From the NCBI GenBank assembly GCA_964523885.1, contig CAZFYX010000103.1:1-64000 (forward strand): a DNA stretch of 64,000 bases. The letters are read 5' to 3'. The DNA comes from SHXO01 sp964523885 (GTDB lineage Bacteria > Pseudomonadota > Gammaproteobacteria > Burkholderiales > SHXO01). A program made the translations under genes and the position numbers. How positions within the stretch are numbered: position 1 is the first letter of the stretch; the number at the start of each line of letters is the position of its first letter. The notes beneath the pieces were generated by a model that worked only from the letters and a program-made list of their open reading frames with translations, searched no databases and had not been told where the DNA came from. This document shows, piece by piece, positions 16,206-26,100 of the stretch.

Positions 16206-17921
16206 ATGCACGACCTGCTCATTCGCGGCGCAACGCTGATCGACGGAACCGGCGCTGCGGCGCGCACGGCGGACGTTGCGGTGACCGATGGTACCTTCGC
16301 TGCCGTCGGCCGCGGCCTGGGTCCAGCGCGGCGCGAGATCGACGCCGACGGCCTGCTCCTGACCCCCGGCTGGGTCGACATCCATACCCACTACGACGGC
16401 CAGGCCACCTGGGATCCGTGGATGACGCCCTCGTCGTGGCATGGCGTGACCACCGCCGTGTTCGGCAACTGCGGGGTAGGCTTCGCACCGGTGCGTCCCG
16501 GCAGCGAGCGCTTCCTCATCAACCTGATGGAAGGGGTCGAGGACATCCCGGAGACCGTGCTCGCCGAAGGCATCGACTTCCGCTGGGAGAGCTTCGGGCA
16601 GTACCTGGACGTGCTCGAGTCGATGCCGCGCATCATGGACATCGGCGCGCAGGTGCCGCACGCTGCCCTGCGTTTCTATGTGATGGGTGAGCGCGGCGCG
16701 GATCACGCCTCGCTGCCCGGCGCGGACGAGATCGCGCGCATGGGCGAGCTGCTCGAGGCTGCGCTGCGTGCCGGCGCGCTGGGCTTCTCGACTTCGCGCA
16801 CCATCAAGCACAAGGCCAAGGACGGGCGCTATACGCCGACCCTTTCGGCTGCCGAGCCCGAGCTCGCCGGCCTCGCGCAGGCCATGCGGCGCGCAGGCAG
16901 CGGCGTGATCGAGGTGAACTCGGACTTCGGCGAGGGCGACTTCGAGCGCCTGCGGCAGGCCGCCGAGCTTGCGCGCCGCCCGTTGTCCGTGCTCCTGCTG
17001 CAGGTCCACAACGCCCCGGACCTGTGGCGCGAGACGCTGGCGGGGATCCACGCGGCGCGTGCCGCGGGGCTGGAGGTGACCGGCCAGGTGGGCTCGCGCC
17101 CGATCGGCGTGATGATGGCGCTCGAGGGCACCGTTCACCCGTTCCTGACGCATCCGTTGTGGCAGGCGATGGCGGACCTGACGCCGCGCGAGCGCGCGAT
17201 GCGGTTGCAGTCGGACGCGGCGCTGCGCCGGCGCATGTGGGCCGAGCTGCCGGACAACACGCATACGCGCTGGATCGGCGGCATGCTCGAGCGCACCTTC
17301 CGCATGGAGGAGCCGCTCGACTACGAGCCGGACGTGAGGAACGGCGTGGGCGCGGCGGCCCGCGCGCAGGGCCGCGGGGTGTTCGACGTGGCGCTGGAAT
17401 GGCTGCTCGAGCACGACGCCAAGCAGATCCTGATGCACACGTTCGAGAACTACTGGGACGGCGACCTCGAGGTGGTTCGCGAGCTGCTGGAGGACCCGGC
17501 GACGGTGTGCGGCCTGGCCGACGCTGGCGCGCACGTGGGCTTCCTGTGCGACGCGGGCAGCGCGACCAGCATGCTGGTGCACTGGGCGCGGCAGCGCACG
17601 CGCGGACCGCGGCTGCCGATCGAGCTGCTGGTGAAGAAGCAGACCTCCGACACCGCCCGCACTTACGGCCTGCGCGATCGCGGCGTCATTGCGCCCGGCT
17701 ACAAGGCCGACTTCAACCTGATCGATTTCGCCGCGTTGCGCGTGCGCAAGCCGGAACTGGCCTATGACTTGCCGGCAGGCGGCAGGCGCATGCTGCAGAA
17801 GGCCGATGGGTACCGGCACACGTTCGTGTCCGGGATCGAGGTCATGCGCGACGGGGAGGCTACCGGTGTCCTGCCCGGCCGGCTGTTGCGCGGGGCGCGT
17901 CCTGCACCGGGCGTTGCCTGA
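16206..17921 (+). CDS. N-acyl-D-amino-acid deacylase (D-aminoacylase family amidohydrolase)
   Basis: A 571-residue amidohydrolase. The metal-binding HTHYDGQATWD motif is at about 61-71, followed by FGNCGVGFAP, characteristic of D-aminoacylases, and the C-terminal LADAGAHVGFLCDAGSAT. The family hydrolyses N-acyl-D-amino acids or related amides in a binuclear/mononuclear Zn site; many members are of uncertain substrate. The start at 16206 opens MHDLLIRGATLIDGTG. It follows the histidine kinase by 74 bp. Confidence 0.9.
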   Translation: MHDLLIRGATLIDGTGAAARTADVAVTDGTFAAVGRGLGPARREIDADGLLLTPGWVDIHTHYDGQATWDPWMTPSSWHGVTTAVFGNCGVGFAPVRPGSERFLINLMEGVEDIPETVLAEGIDFRWESFGQYLDVLESMPRIMDIGAQVPHAALRFYVMGERGADHASLPGADEIARMGELLEAALRAGALGFSTSRTIKHKAKDGRYTPTLSAAEPELAGLAQAMRRAGSGVIEVNSDFGEGDFERLRQAAELARRPLSVLLLQVHNAPDLWRETLAGIHAARAAGLEVTGQVGSRPIGVMMALEGTVHPFLTHPLWQAMADLTPRERAMRLQSDAALRRRMWAELPDNTHTRWIGGMLERTFRMEEPLDYEPDVRNGVGAAARAQGRGVFDVALEWLLEHDAKQILMHTFENYWDGDLEVVRELLEDPATVCGLADAGAHVGFLCDAGSATSMLVHWARQRTRGPRLPIELLVKKQTSDTARTYGLRDRGVIAPGYKADFNLIDFAALRVRKPELAYDLPAGGRRMLQKADGYRHTFVSGIEVMRDGEATGVLPGRLLRGARPAPGVA

Positions 17922-17944
17922 CAGGCCGGGCGGCCAGGTCGCGC

Positions 17945-18003
17945 CCGACGCCGCGGCGTCGGCGCCTCAGCCGTTGTAGCTATTGCCGGCCTGCGCAGGC
18001 CGG
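17945..18003. repeat. Two 18-bp perfect palindromes between convergent genes
   Basis: CCGACGCCGCGGCGTCGG (17945-17962) and CCGGCCTGCGCAGGCCGG (17986-18003) are each perfectly self-complementary. They lie in the 107-bp gap between the convergent deacylase and PilZ genes. They lack T-runs; they may act as weak bidirectional terminators or be repeat-family copies. Confidence 0.5.
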
Positions 18004-18028
18004 ACGGCAGTTCTGCGCGAGCGCACCC

Positions 18029-18436
18029 CTACGCGCGCCCGGCGCGCAGCTGCGTGGGCCACACCAGCATCGGCAGGGGCGTTTCCAGGACCAGCGGGCG
18101 GCCCTGCTCGCCCTCGATCAGGCGCTTGATCTTGAAGCGCGCATCGAAATTCAGCGGGCGCGCCCACTTCACCGCCAGGGTCCCGCGGCTGCGCCGCACC
18201 ACGCGCCCCGGCAGGGCGAGGGCTTCCATCGGGTCGCGCCCGAACGGGATGGTGACGATGCAGGCCCGGGTGCCCGGGTCCTCCTGTCCGTTCAGGTCGA
18301 TCAGGGCACCTTCCAGGGACAGGTTGATCAGGCGGGTGGCGGTGGTGCGATCGGGGGTGTGAACCTGCGCCCGGCTGCGGACCGCGATGCGCTCGAAGCG
18401 CCGCCGCTCGGCGTCGGAGGACGGTTGACCGATCAT
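18029..18436 (-). CDS. PilZ-domain protein (c-di-GMP receptor type)
   Basis: 135 residues from the ATG at 18434-18436, which has GAGGAG 5 bases upstream. It matches the PilZ pattern: RRRFERIAVRSRAQV provides the RxxxR arginines and NLSLEGALIDL the (D/N)xSxxG motif that bind cyclic di-GMP. The Asp of DxSxxG is Asn here. It probably couples c-di-GMP to motility, surface or polysaccharide functions; the partner is unknown. Stand-alone small PilZ proteins often act allosterically on others. Confidence 0.85.
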   Translation of the reverse strand: MIGQPSSDAERRRFERIAVRSRAQVHTPDRTTATRLINLSLEGALIDLNGQEDPGTRACIVTIPFGRDPMEALALPGRVVRRSRGTLAVKWARPLNFDARFKIKRLIEGEQGRPLVLETPLPMLVWPTQLRAGRA

Positions 18437-18569
18437 GATCGAGCTCCTCAGGTAAGTAGACAACGCTAGCCTCATTGCCAACCGGGCGCGAAGACCGTCA
18501 ATGCACGGTGAAATCAGCGCCCGTTAACAGTCGAACGAGGTAGCAGGAAGCTCGCCATGTGCCGGGGCT

Positions 18570-21500
18570 TCAGGCGGCCGGGCGCGCGGGCAGGTCCCCG
18601 GCACCAGGTTCACCCCGGAGGCACTGCTCGTACAGGGCCTGGGTCTCGCGGGCCGGGGCGATGCCGAGGCTCGCGGAGAGTGTCTCCTGCAGGCGCCCAT
18701 ACAGGCGCAAGGCCTGGGAGCGGTCCCCGGCGGCCTGGTGCACGCGCATCAGGCCGCGATAGAACGCCTCGTTGAGGCTGTCCGCATCCAGGCCGTGCAT
18801 GTACAGGACGATGGTCTCGTCCCAGCGCTGCTGCTGCTCGAGCACGCGGCCCTGCCGCCCGACCTGGAGCACGAACTTGGTGCGCAGGCGCTCACGCAGC
18901 GGCGCCGACCACGCCGCATCCGCGTCTCCCGGCAGCAACGGGCCGCGGTACAGCGCGAGCGCGCGCGCGCCGCTGTGCTCGTCGGGCCCGCCGTTGTTGC
19001 CGATGAGCCGCTCGAATGCGAGCGCATCCACCCAGACCTGGTCGGGGTTCAGGCTCACGCATCCGTCCACCACCTCGATCGTCTCCGCCGCACCCAGCAG
19101 CCGGCGCAGCCGGTGCAGCGTGACCCCGAATACGCTGCGCGCCGCGTCCGCCTCCTCGTCCGGCCAGAGCGCGTCGATCAGCTGGTAGTCGCGCACGTCG
19201 CGTCCACCCATGCAGATCAGCGCCTTGAGCAGTCCCAGGGTCTTGCGCGGGGCCTTGCCGCCGAACACGAGCGGCACGTCGCCGATCTCGATCTCGAACC
19301 CGCCGAGCATGCGCACCCGGACCTGGAAGGGCCACTCGCCGAGCTCCGGGCGCGGCGGCGGCCAGCGGTAGGCCAGGATGAGCCGGCGCACGTAGGTGGT
19401 ATCGATCCCGCGCGCGAGCGCCTCGGCGGCCAGGCGCGGCATCCACGCCGGGATGAAACGGGTCGGCACGCTGGTGCCGTACACGCGTGCCTGGTCGAAC
19501 AACTCGCGCAGCCGCTGGCCGATGAGCGCCTCGTCCGCCTGCGCCTGCAGCGCCAGCCAGGCGCGGGCCTGGTGGACCAGGGCATCGTACACGTGGACCC
19601 GGCTGGCTTGCGCGATCCGCTGCATCTGCCCGATCAGGCTGTCGCAGGCGGTCGCGTCGCCGATCTCGACGCTGGCCCACAGCGCCAGGCCGCGGGCGAC
19701 CAGCCGCTGCCAGGGGGCACCCACGAGCTCGTAGGCCTGCACCGCCGCGCGGGCGGCGTGCAGCCCCTCGTTCGCGTCCCCTTTCGACAGCGCGTGCAGT
19801 GCGCGCATGGAGTGCAGCGCCGCCACGTCGTAGGGGTGGGAGGTGTCCATCACGCGCTCGAACTGGCGGATGATCCGGCTCGAGTCGGTGCGCGGGTGGA
19901 ACACGGTCTCCATCCAGGCGGCGGTGATGAGGGCGAAGCGTTCCAGCAGCGGTACCGGGAATCCCTGTGCCATCCGCTGCAGCTGTCCCAGTGCCGCATC
20001 GCTCGCGGTGCGATCCACGGACATGAGCGCGCACCAGGCGACGAAGTAAGCGCACAGTCCGCGCCGCAGCGGCGAAAGGTCGGACCGCGCCAGCAGCGGC
20101 TCCACCAGCGGCAGCACGTTGGCGGCGAAGTCGAGCTTGCCCAGGTTGCCCCCGTAGCTGAGCAGCCAGGCGCCGGCGCCGAGCTTGAGGTCGGCATCGA
20201 CGTCCTCATGCAGGAGCGCGAGCATGCGGGCCGCGATCGCCCCCAGCGCCTCGGAGTCTCCGCTGCGGTAGAGCATTGCGCTGAACTGTGCGCTGCGCAC
20301 GTGCAGCTCCTCGGCGGGGCCGGCCCAGGGCAACGGCGTGGCCAACTGCGTCTCCAGCGCCCCGATCCACTCATCGAGGGGGGCGAAGCGCGAATGCTCG
20401 AGGAACAGCGTCTCGATGATGCCTGCGGCGCAGCACACCGACAGGCGCCGGTCACCGCGCGCCTGCGCGAGGGCATGCGCGGCCTCCAGCAGTCCGCGCG
20501 CGCGGGCCGGGTCCTGCCCCGCCAGCGCGCCGCCGGACCAGTAGAGCAGGTCGGCATCGGCGTCGAGGATGGTGTCAGGCAGCTGCGCGAGCCAGTGCTG
20601 CGCCACGCCGAAGCGGGCTTCGCTAAGCAGCTGCGGTACCGTCCCGTGCATCAGGCGGGTGGCGTCCTGCCAGGCCTGCGCCTCGAGGAACAGTCCGATC
20701 GCATCCTCGACGCAGCCGGCCGTTTCCAGCGCCCTAGCGCTCTCCAGCGCCAGCATGCGCAGGCCGTCGCTGCCGAGCGTGCGCCGGGCGTGGTCGCGCA
20801 GGAAGGTGCGGAACAGCGTGTGGAACTGGTACAGGTAGCCGTCGGAGGGGCGGGTCGCGCTCGCCCGCCGTTCCACGAACAGGTGCCTGCGCGCGAGATG
20901 GTCGAGGAGCTTGTCGCAGTCGTCGTAGCGGCTCACCCTGCGCGCGATGTCCGCGGTCACGCGCGGCAGCATCGCCAGGCGCGCGAGCGCGGCCTCGACT
21001 CCCGGCGGCGCACGCGCGAACACCTGTTCCGCGAAGTAGTCGAACAGCGCCTGCTGCGAGTCGGTCACGGCGGGCGCAGCAGCGGGGACGCCGCCGCGCA
21101 TGCGCTCCACCAGCAGGCGCACGCCGGCAGCCCAGCCGTCGGTCTGAGCGGAGACCGCGAGGATCGCCTTGTCGTCGTCCAGGCCGGCGCGGTGGGCCAG
21201 GTGGCGCACCTCTTCCTCGCTCAATCGCAGCGCGGCCGGATCGAGCGTCGCCATGATCTGGTTCAGGGCCGGCCGCGCGAAGGCCGCGGGCGGATCCGTG
21301 CGGCTGATGACGATGAGGTTGGACCGGTGCGGGATCTCGTCGCTCGCGGCGCGCAGGATCTCGACCAGCGCCGGCGCGGCACTCGCCTCCTCGAAGTTGT
21401 CGAACACCAGCACCGCCTGCGCGCGCAGGCGCGAGAACAGCTCGCGGAAGAAGCGGCGGGAATAGCCGCGCAGGTCGAGCAGGACCTGCGGCTCGAACGC

Positions 21501-21818
21501 CGGCAGCCGCGCAGGTCCGCGCCCGTGGTCCGCAGCGGCCACTGCGAGGTAGTGGAAGAACGTTGCCGGGTCGATGTCGCCGGCATCCATCTGGTACCAG
21601 ATGCACGGCAGCTTGCGGCTTTCGAGGTAGCCGGCCACGAGCGTGGTCTTGCCAGCGCCGGGGGGGCCGCAGATCCACGCGAGCGGATGCTGCAGCAACT
21701 GGTCGAGTGTCGCATACAGCCGGGGGCGCGGCACCGCGTCGAACAGCCGAGGCCGGCTCAGCTTGACCAGGACGGGAGACGGCTTCTGCGCCACTTTGTC
21801 TGTGCCCTCCGCGTGCAT
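18570..21818 (-). CDS. Large ATP-dependent regulator with MalT-like STAND core and C-terminal SARP-type wHTH-BTAD
   Basis: 1082 residues. The N-terminus carries a STAND-type P-loop NTPase: Walker A GPPGAGKTT at 51-59 and Walker B AVLVFDNFEEA (D140), followed by VISRTDPP and the MalT-like hydrophobic helical region. A long TPR-like superhelix spans about 350-800. The C-terminus has an OmpR/SARP winged helix (about 830-920, VRVRMLGGFEIEIGDV ... YQLIDALWPDE) and a bacterial transcriptional activator domain (BTAD) to about 1070. ATP and a ligand probably drive oligomerisation before DNA binding. MalT itself ends in a LuxR HTH; here that is replaced by wHTH-BTAD. A direct repeat upstream of the start may be its operator (21845-21863). 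Confidence 0.9.
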   Translation of the reverse strand: MHAEGTDKVAQKPSPVLVKLSRPRLFDAVPRPRLYATLDQLLQHPLAWICGPPGAGKTTLVAGYLESRKLPCIWYQMDAGDIDPATFFHYLAVAAADHGRGPARLPAFEPQVLLDLRGYSRRFFRELFSRLRAQAVLVFDNFEEASAAPALVEILRAASDEIPHRSNLIVISRTDPPAAFARPALNQIMATLDPAALRLSEEEVRHLAHRAGLDDDKAILAVSAQTDGWAAGVRLLVERMRGGVPAAAPAVTDSQQALFDYFAEQVFARAPPGVEAALARLAMLPRVTADIARRVSRYDDCDKLLDHLARRHLFVERRASATRPSDGYLYQFHTLFRTFLRDHARRTLGSDGLRMLALESARALETAGCVEDAIGLFLEAQAWQDATRLMHGTVPQLLSEARFGVAQHWLAQLPDTILDADADLLYWSGGALAGQDPARARGLLEAAHALAQARGDRRLSVCCAAGIIETLFLEHSRFAPLDEWIGALETQLATPLPWAGPAEELHVRSAQFSAMLYRSGDSEALGAIAARMLALLHEDVDADLKLGAGAWLLSYGGNLGKLDFAANVLPLVEPLLARSDLSPLRRGLCAYFVAWCALMSVDRTASDAALGQLQRMAQGFPVPLLERFALITAAWMETVFHPRTDSSRIIRQFERVMDTSHPYDVAALHSMRALHALSKGDANEGLHAARAAVQAYELVGAPWQRLVARGLALWASVEIGDATACDSLIGQMQRIAQASRVHVYDALVHQARAWLALQAQADEALIGQRLRELFDQARVYGTSVPTRFIPAWMPRLAAEALARGIDTTYVRRLILAYRWPPPRPELGEWPFQVRVRMLGGFEIEIGDVPLVFGGKAPRKTLGLLKALICMGGRDVRDYQLIDALWPDEEADAARSVFGVTLHRLRRLLGAAETIEVVDGCVSLNPDQVWVDALAFERLIGNNGGPDEHSGARALALYRGPLLPGDADAAWSAPLRERLRTKFVLQVGRQGRVLEQQQRWDETIVLYMHGLDADSLNEAFYRGLMRVHQAAGDRSQALRLYGRLQETLSASLGIAPARETQALYEQCLRGEPGAGDLPARPAA

Positions 21819-22176
21819 CCGGTGCTCAGGCTAACGGTATCGGGCTTACCGATCGCTTACCGAATGGAGAAATCGTGCGGCGTGTCCGCGTCGGCCGACT
21901 GGCGCGGCGGCGTACCTGCCCCGGCTTTGCGGTGGAATCGAGCCTGTTGCAGCGTGCCGTAGGTTCGGGGAGACAGGTTTGTCGGCCTCTCCAATGCGGA
22001 TGCGGGGGCATAGCCCGCGCCGCGCGAAGCGGTAACCGATTTGTATGGATACACAGGCTAGGATGGTTGCGTCGATCGAACGCAATGCAACGCTGCTTCG
22101 ATGGCGACATGCGATCGCCGCGCCCGGTCCGACCCTCGCGCGGCCCCTGGTGGAACGGCAATATGACGGAGGGCAT
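21819..22176. other. Intergenic region (358 bp) between divergent regulator and exported-protein gene
   Basis: It holds the 11-bp-period direct repeat close to the regulator start, and further on the phrase GGTAACCGA that partly resembles it. Beyond that only a strong Shine-Dalgarno (GGAGG) before the 22177 ATG was identified. No coding potential seen. Confidence 0.4.
21845..21863. promoter_or_regulatory. Candidate SARP-type operator: direct repeat with 11-bp period
   Basis: CTTACCGA occurs at 21845-21852 and again at 21856-21863, an exact 11-bp period, 27-45 bp upstream of the regulator's ATG. SARP family wHTH-BTAD proteins typically bind tandem short direct repeats spaced by one DNA turn, so autoregulation is plausible. 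This is inference from spacing and position only. Confidence 0.45.
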
Positions 22177-22521
22177 ATGTACACACTGAGCAAGGCGTTG
22201 ATCATTGCCTGCGGCAGCGCCGCCGCACTGGCCTGCATCCCGGCGCAGGCCGCGGACACGGGCGACGTGCGCGTGACGTTCGATCCCGGGTTCACCGACC
22301 GCACCAACATGGGCCGCGCACCCGGCGACTCGAGCAGCGTGGGTGTGAGCGTCGATGCCGGCCTGCAAGCGCGCACCAACATGCCGGTGCGCGAACAGAA
22401 GGAGGCCGGCTCGCTCGTCGCGAAGCCCGACATGGGCCTGCGCGAGCGCACCAACATGGGCGGCATCGGGCGCGCCGGCACTGCGCCGGATACGCCGGAA
22501 ACGGCTGCCGTCACCCGCTGA
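22177..22521 (+). CDS. Small exported protein with three RTNM repeats
   Basis: 114 residues from the ATG at 22177 with GGAGG upstream. The N-terminus (ALIIACGSAAALACIPAQA) is a signal peptide, probably cut after AQA. The mature part has three related units, DPGFTDRTNMGRAP, DAGLQARTNMPVRE and DMGLRERTNMGGIG, each about 13 residues with an invariant RTNM core. No known domain is recognised. A strong terminator follows at 22538, so it is a monocistronic transcript. Confidence 0.65.
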   Translation: MYTLSKALIIACGSAAALACIPAQAADTGDVRVTFDPGFTDRTNMGRAPGDSSSVGVSVDAGLQARTNMPVREQKEAGSLVAKPDMGLRERTNMGGIGRAGTAPDTPETAAVTR

Positions 22522-22537
22522 AGCCACGCAGCACGAT

Positions 22538-22573
22538 CCGCCCTGCGGCAGCCGCCGCAGGGCGGTTGCCTTT
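22538..22573 (+). terminator. Rho-independent terminator after the RTNM-repeat gene
   Basis: A perfect 12-bp stem (CCGCCCTGCGGC at 22538-22549 with 22554-22565) closes a 4-base AGCC loop and is followed by TTGCCTTT. It starts 16 bp after the stop codon. Confidence 0.75.
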
Positions 22574-22586
22574 GCAGGGGGCGAGC

Positions 22587-22898
22587 ATGAGCAGAACGAT
22601 CGGTGCAGCACTCCTGGCAGTGATCGCCGGGACGAGTCAGGTCGGGTTCGCAGGGCAGCCGACCGCCGCCGTGCACGGGCGTGCCGGCGCAGCCGAGGGT
22701 GCATCGCGCGTGGAATGGGTTTCGAATCGTTCGGGCGCGATGGGCTTCTGGCGCCAGCTCTCGTTCGTCGCCTGGCCTGGGCGCGCGGGAGGACCGGCCG
22801 GCTGGGCCGCCACGCGGACGGGGACCAGCCCCGGGCGGCGCGCGGCGGCGATGCACCAGGCGGCGCTGGAGGATGTCCTGCTGCCGCAGGAGCGCTGA
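22587..22898 (+). CDS. Small putative secreted protein (103 aa)
   Basis: The ATG at 22587 opens MSRTIGAALLAVIAGTSQVGFAGQ, a plausible signal peptide with FAGQ cleavage site; GGGGGCGAGC precedes it. The mature part is Gly/Ala/Arg-rich with several Trp and no recognised fold. It lies directly after the terminator of the RTNM-repeat gene and before the PBP gene. Coding support is only moderate. Confidence 0.4.
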   Translation: MSRTIGAALLAVIAGTSQVGFAGQPTAAVHGRAGAAEGASRVEWVSNRSGAMGFWRQLSFVAWPGRAGGPAGWAATRTGTSPGRRAAAMHQAALEDVLLPQER

Positions 22899-23112
22899 TC
22901 CCGCGCTGGTCCCCGTGCCCGCGCCAGCAGGGCCGGTGAGCGCGGCGTTCCCGGGGCTGCGGTCGGGCCGGCATGCCTGGTGTCTGTTCTTCCACGCATG
23001 CGCGCCGCCGACGTGTAAGAAGTAGGCGCACGCACGGGCGGCGTCGCGCCAGCGGCCGGGACGGCGAGCAGAACATCCGGGTACTGCAATTGCCCGCTGA
23101 CCTCGCCCTGCC

Positions 23113-26100
23113 ATGAGCACACAGCCTCTCTGCCGACTCGTGATGCCGAGCGCACGCGCCGGACGGCGCGCGGCGCGGCGGCGGGTCGCGGTGGGCGCCG
23201 TGATCATGGCCGGCGCGCTCGGTGCGCTGGCGTGGTGGGAGATGGAGACGTCCACGCTGCAGGCGCGGTCGTTCTCCTGGCTGGCGCAGGCGCTGCGCTA
23301 CGACCTGCAGCCCGGCGCGGGGGAGCCGCTTGCGCTGGCCGCTGCCGGTCCGTTCGACCAGCGCCTGGGGTACAGCCGAATCGCTTCGTTCTCGCGCCGG
23401 CTGTCCGATGCCAGCTTCGAGGTCGAGGCGCAGGCGCGTCCTTCCGACAGCATGCGCCGCGCGGCCGGATTCGGGCTCTATCCAATCTACCGCGAGAAAA
23501 CCCAGGCCGGTCTCGCGCTGCTCGGCTGCGACGGCAGCGTGATCTCCTCGTTCCGCTTCCCGCGCCATGCGTACCCACGCTTCGAGGCCGTGCCCCCCGT
23601 TCTGGTGCGCTCACTGCTCTACATCGAGAATCGAGAACTGCTCGACCCGCGCTACCCGCAGCGCAATCCTGCGGTGGAATGGGATCGTCTCGGGCACGCG
23701 GCGTTGCTGCAGGCGTTCCGGGCCCTGGTGCCGGGGCGGCCGCCGGGCGGCAGCACGCTGGCCACGCAGATGGAGAAGTACCGGCATTCGCCCGGCGGGC
23801 GCACCCAGTCGATGACGGAGAAGGTGCAGCAGATGGCCTCCGCCTCGTTGCGTGCATACCTGCACGGCGACCAGACGCTCGCGGCGCGGCAGCAGATCGT
23901 GGTCGACTACCTGAACACCATGCCGCTCTCGGCCACCATCGGCATGGGCGAGGTGTTCGGCCTCGGAGATGGCATGTGGGCCTGGTACGGCACGGAGTTC
24001 GCGCGGATGAACGCAGTGCTGTCCGCGTCCCCCCGGGGCAGTACGCAACTGCTGGAGCAGGCGCAGGTCTACCGCCAGGCGCTGAGCCTGCTGGTCGCGC
24101 AGCGCCGCCCGTCGGGACTGCTCAACGACGAGCGCGAGCGCCTGGCGGATCTCACCGACAGCTACCTGCGCCTGCTTGCCAACGAGGGGATCATCCCCCC
24201 GGCGCTGCGCGACGCCGCCCTGCGCGTGCGCGCCCTGCCGGCTGGCATGCCGGGCGGTCTGGCGGGCGACGGCGAAGGCAAGCTCAGCACCACGTTGCGC
24301 ACGCGCCTGGCCGGCTTGCTCGGCACCGCCGGGCTGTACGAGCTCGACCGTCTCGACCTCGCGGTGGAGACGCCACTGCTCGGGCCCCTGCAGGCGCGCG
24401 TCGCCGCCACGCTCAAGCGCCTGACCGACCCCGACGCCGCGCGCGGGCTGGGACTGTACGAAGCGCGCCTGCTCCAGCGCGGTGATCCTGCCGGGGTCAC
24501 CTACAGCATGATCCTGATGGAGCGCTCTGAGCACGGCAACCTGGTGCGGGTCCAGGCCGACAGCAGCGACGAGCCGTTCGACGTCAACGAACAGGCCAAG
24601 CTGGACCTGGGTTCGACCGCGAAGCTGCGCACGCTGGTCACCTACCTCGAGCTGGTGGCGGAGATGCACGAGCGCTATGCCCACCTGTCGCGCGAGGCAC
24701 GCGGCTGGGTGCGCGCCACGCGGGCGGACCGGCTCACGCAGTGGGCGGTGGACCATCTCGATGCGGCCGCCGACCGCAGCCTCGTCGCCATGCTCGATGC
24801 GGCGCTCGAGCGCACCTACTCGGCCAGCCCGTGGGAACTGTTCTACACCGGGGGCGGCCTGCACCGCTTCTCCAACTTCGATCCGCGCGACGACCGCCGC
24901 ACGGTCACCCTGCGCGAGGCGCTGCGCAACTCGATCAACCTGCCGTTTGTGCGGCTGATGCGAGACATCGTGCAGCACCTGATGACCGGGGTGCCGCAGT
25001 CGGCCGCGCAGTTCGACCAGGCCGAGCGGATGCAGTACCTGGGCCGGTTCGCCGACGCGGAGGGCAGGACCTTCCTGCGCAGGTTCTATGCGAAGTACGC
25101 GGGCTTGCCGCCCGGCGCCGCGCTTGACGCGCTGGCGCGCAGCGTGCCGCGCAGCCCCGCCCGGCTGGCCGTCGCGTTCCGCTCCGCGGCTCCGGATGCG
25201 CAGGTTGCGGCGCTCGATGCATTCCTCGCCCGGCACCTGCCACCGGGCACCCACCGCGATGCGGCGAGCCTGTACCGGCGCTTCGCTCCCGAGCGCCATT
25301 CCCTGAGCGATCGCGGCTACCTCGCGCGCGTGCACCCGCTGGAACTGTGGACGGTCGCGTTCCTGCAGCAGCACCCGCGGGCGGACCTGGCCGAGCTGCT
25401 GGCCGCGAGCCGCGAGGCACGGCTCTCGGCCTACGAATGGCTGTTCCGGACCCGCCATGCGAGCGCGCAGGACGCGCGCATCTACAGCATGCGCGAGGCC
25501 GATGCGTTCCGGCGCCTGCACGAGCGCTGGCGCCGGCTGGGCTACCCGTTCGACGCGCTGGTGCCCTCCTACGCGACCGCGCTGGGCAGCTCGGCCGATC
25601 GGCCGGCCGCGCTCGCGGAACTCATGGGCATCCTGGTCAACGACGGCCTGCGCCTGCGCGCCGTGCGCATCGAGGCGCTCCACTTCGCCGCCGGCACGCC
25701 GTTCGAGACCCGCTTCGTGCCGCATCCGGGCCCGGCCGAGCGCGTGCTCGATCCGCAGGTGGCGCGCGTGGTCCGCGCAGCCCTGGAGGACGTGGTGGCG
25801 CATGGCACGGCGCAGCGGTTGGGGACGACCCTCACCCTAGCCGACGGCATGCGCCTGACCTTCGCCGGCAAGACCGGCACCGGCGACAACCGGTTCGAGA
25901 CCTATGCTCCCAACGGAACGCTGGTGCGCTCGCGCGCGGTGAGCCGGGCCGCCACCTTCGCGTTCATGATCGGCGAGCGCTACTTCGGCACGGTGACGGC
26001 GTATGTGATGGGCGAGCAGGCCGACCGGTACGCCTTCACCAGCGCGCTGCCGGTGCAGGTGCTCAAGGTGCTGTCGCCGCTGCTGGCCCAGCACCTGGGC

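Noticed and set aside
18738..21962. A continuous plus-strand reading frame of about 1074 codons opposite the regulator gene
   Set aside because: It is antisense to a clear STAND/SARP regulator and has the His/Arg/Gln-rich composition of high-GC shadow frames, with no recognisable protein.
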